Below the pieces are notes generated by a model that was not told the origin of the DNA, did no database searches, and saw only the letters and a list, made by a program, of their open reading frames with translations. DNA of 6,489 nucleotides from an uncultured Candidatus Saccharibacteria bacterium. Its GTDB lineage: Bacteria; Patescibacteriota; Saccharimonadia; Saccharimonadales; Saccharimonadaceae. Below are positions 6,148 to 6,489 of this stretch, in pieces. The DNA is taken from positions 1 to 6,489 of the forward strand of contig CALHVV010000021.1 of assembly GCA_938036915.1 (NCBI GenBank), in the 5' to 3' direction. Both the position numbers and the translations under genes were made by a program. Position 1 is the first letter of the stretch. The number at the start of each line of letters is the position of its first letter.

Positions 6148-6168
6148 TCTACTCTAGAATAGAGTGGA
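6148..6168. repeat. Short inverted repeat (hairpin)
   Basis: TCTACTCTA, a GAA loop, then TAGAGTGGA: a 9-bp stem with one G-U pair (the core ACTCTA/TAGAGT is perfect). There is no T-run on either side, so it is not a terminator. It sits about 46 bp upstream of the sortase -35 and could be an operator or chance. Confidence 0.3.
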
Positions 6169-6217
6169 TAGAAAACTCTTGTACTTCATCTACAATTTCA
6201 TTCGATAGAGTATATAG
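6159..6217. repeat. Imperfect 13-bp direct repeat
   Basis: ATAGAGTGGATAG (6159-6171) and ATAGAGTATATAG (6205-6217) differ at two central bases and are 46 bp apart start to start. They lie upstream of the sortase promoter; the first copy overlaps the hairpin at 6148-6168. Possible regulator sites; weak evidence. Confidence 0.25.
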
Positions 6218-6339
6218 ATCAATCACTAATCTAACTCTGGTGTTGATAGTTAAATAATGGTATCGCTTATGGCAATATCAAGAAATAACTCGCGAGCAGA
6301 GAAGTCAGCATTGAAAAGGCTAGTGTTGAGGTGTGGTAT

Positions 6340-6372
6340 AAAAAGCTACCCACCCAAAGTAGGGTGGGTAGC
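6340..6372 (-). terminator. Intrinsic terminator of eno
   Basis: On the minus strand a perfect 11-bp stem GCTACCCACCC / GGGTGGGTAGC (6372-6362 and 6355-6345) with a 6-nt loop is followed directly by TTTTT (6344-6340). It lies 30 nt after the eno stop. Confidence 0.93.
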
Positions 6373-6402
6373 ATATAAGTAGTGCTGTTGTGGTGAGGCA
6401 GA

Positions 6403-6489
6403 TTACTGCTGCTTGAACGGCTGCGCGAGCGTGAGGCTCTCGTCTGCTTCGGCAATGCGGAGTAGCTCGTTGTACTTCGCTACGCGGTC
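6403..6489 (-). CDS. eno: Enolase, C-terminal end only
   Basis: The last 28 residues and stop of enolase, the glycolytic enzyme that turns 2-phosphoglycerate into phosphoenolpyruvate. The visible start, DRVAKYNELLRI, matches the conserved C-terminal helix of bacterial enolases (commonly ERxAKYNQLLRIEEEL). The tail then goes AEADESLTLAQPFKQQ and stops; it diverges from the usual glycine- and tyrosine-bearing end. The active-site residues and the 5' end lie beyond the right edge, so completeness cannot be judged. The stop is followed by a strong terminator, so it ends its transcript. The identification rests on a short but very typical stretch. Confidence 0.85.
   Translation of the reverse strand, partial: DRVAKYNELLRIAEADESLTLAQPFKQQ

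Larger units (their letters stand above)
6103..6339. other. Intergenic spacer between sortase and enolase, no gene seen
   Basis: AT-rich (40 G/C in 120 over 6181-6300 by hand count). It holds a short hairpin and an imperfect direct repeat, listed separately. Small open frames here either lack a ribosome site or run through the enolase terminator. No RNA gene is recognised. Confidence 0.6.

Noticed and set aside
6257..6455. Small open frames on both strands across the enolase terminator
   Set aside because: They run through a perfect intrinsic terminator hairpin, overlap the eno 3' end or lack a ribosome site, and show no recognisable product.

Overview
The window carries ordinary core genes of a bacterium. 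It holds part of a type IV pilus assembly cluster, two subunits of the tRNA t6A-modification machinery, RNase Y, a sortase and the tail of enolase. Several traits fit a Patescibacteria/CPR lineage such as Saccharibacteria: a very short TsaB (129 aa) that still has a tidy C-terminal tail, a pilB-pilC pair with an MshEN-type PilB, first genes that look leaderless, and a lone sortase. This lineage call is inference from overall impression; no marker gene is present to prove it. TGA works as a stop (the tsaE stop overlaps the tsaB start in ATGA), so the code appears standard, which argues against the CPR groups that read UGA as glycine.

Layout. Positions 1-579 (minus) hold the N-terminal 193 codons of a PilC/T2SF inner-membrane platform protein, cut by the window edge. 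Positions 581-2362 (minus) hold the complete pilus assembly ATPase PilB; one base separates its stop from the pilC start, so the two form an operon. A 99-bp divergent intergenic region (2363-2461) carries a promoter for each direction, both placed so close to the start codons that the mRNAs should be leaderless or nearly so. Positions 2462-2920 are tsaE and 2917-3306 tsaB, overlapping by 4 bp. A 194-bp gap with a promoter and a long leader precedes rny (3501-4988), which ends at a strong intrinsic terminator (5015-5048).

From 5049 to 5413 lies an AT-richer stretch (about 36% G+C by hand count over 5101-5340, against 50-62% in two sampled 60-bp stretches of rny) with no gene I can support. Then comes a sortase on the minus strand (5414-6052) with its own consensus-like promoter. 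A further AT-rich spacer follows, and at the right edge are the last 28 codons of enolase (minus, 6403-6489) with a textbook terminator (6340-6372).

How the parts work together. PilB powers, and PilC anchors, extension of a type IV pilus. TsaE and TsaB work with TsaD and TsaC (outside the window) to install t6A37 on ANN-decoding tRNAs. RNase Y is the membrane-tethered endonuclease that starts mRNA decay. The sortase joins or anchors surface proteins. I find no mobile element, CRISPR array, rRNA or tRNA, and no convincing new system. The most interesting points are the apparent leaderless divergent promoters, a three-codon mini-cistron with a perfect Shine-Dalgarno upstream of tsaE, the reduced TsaB, the long insert in the PilB zinc-binding region, and the unexplained AT-rich interval after rny.
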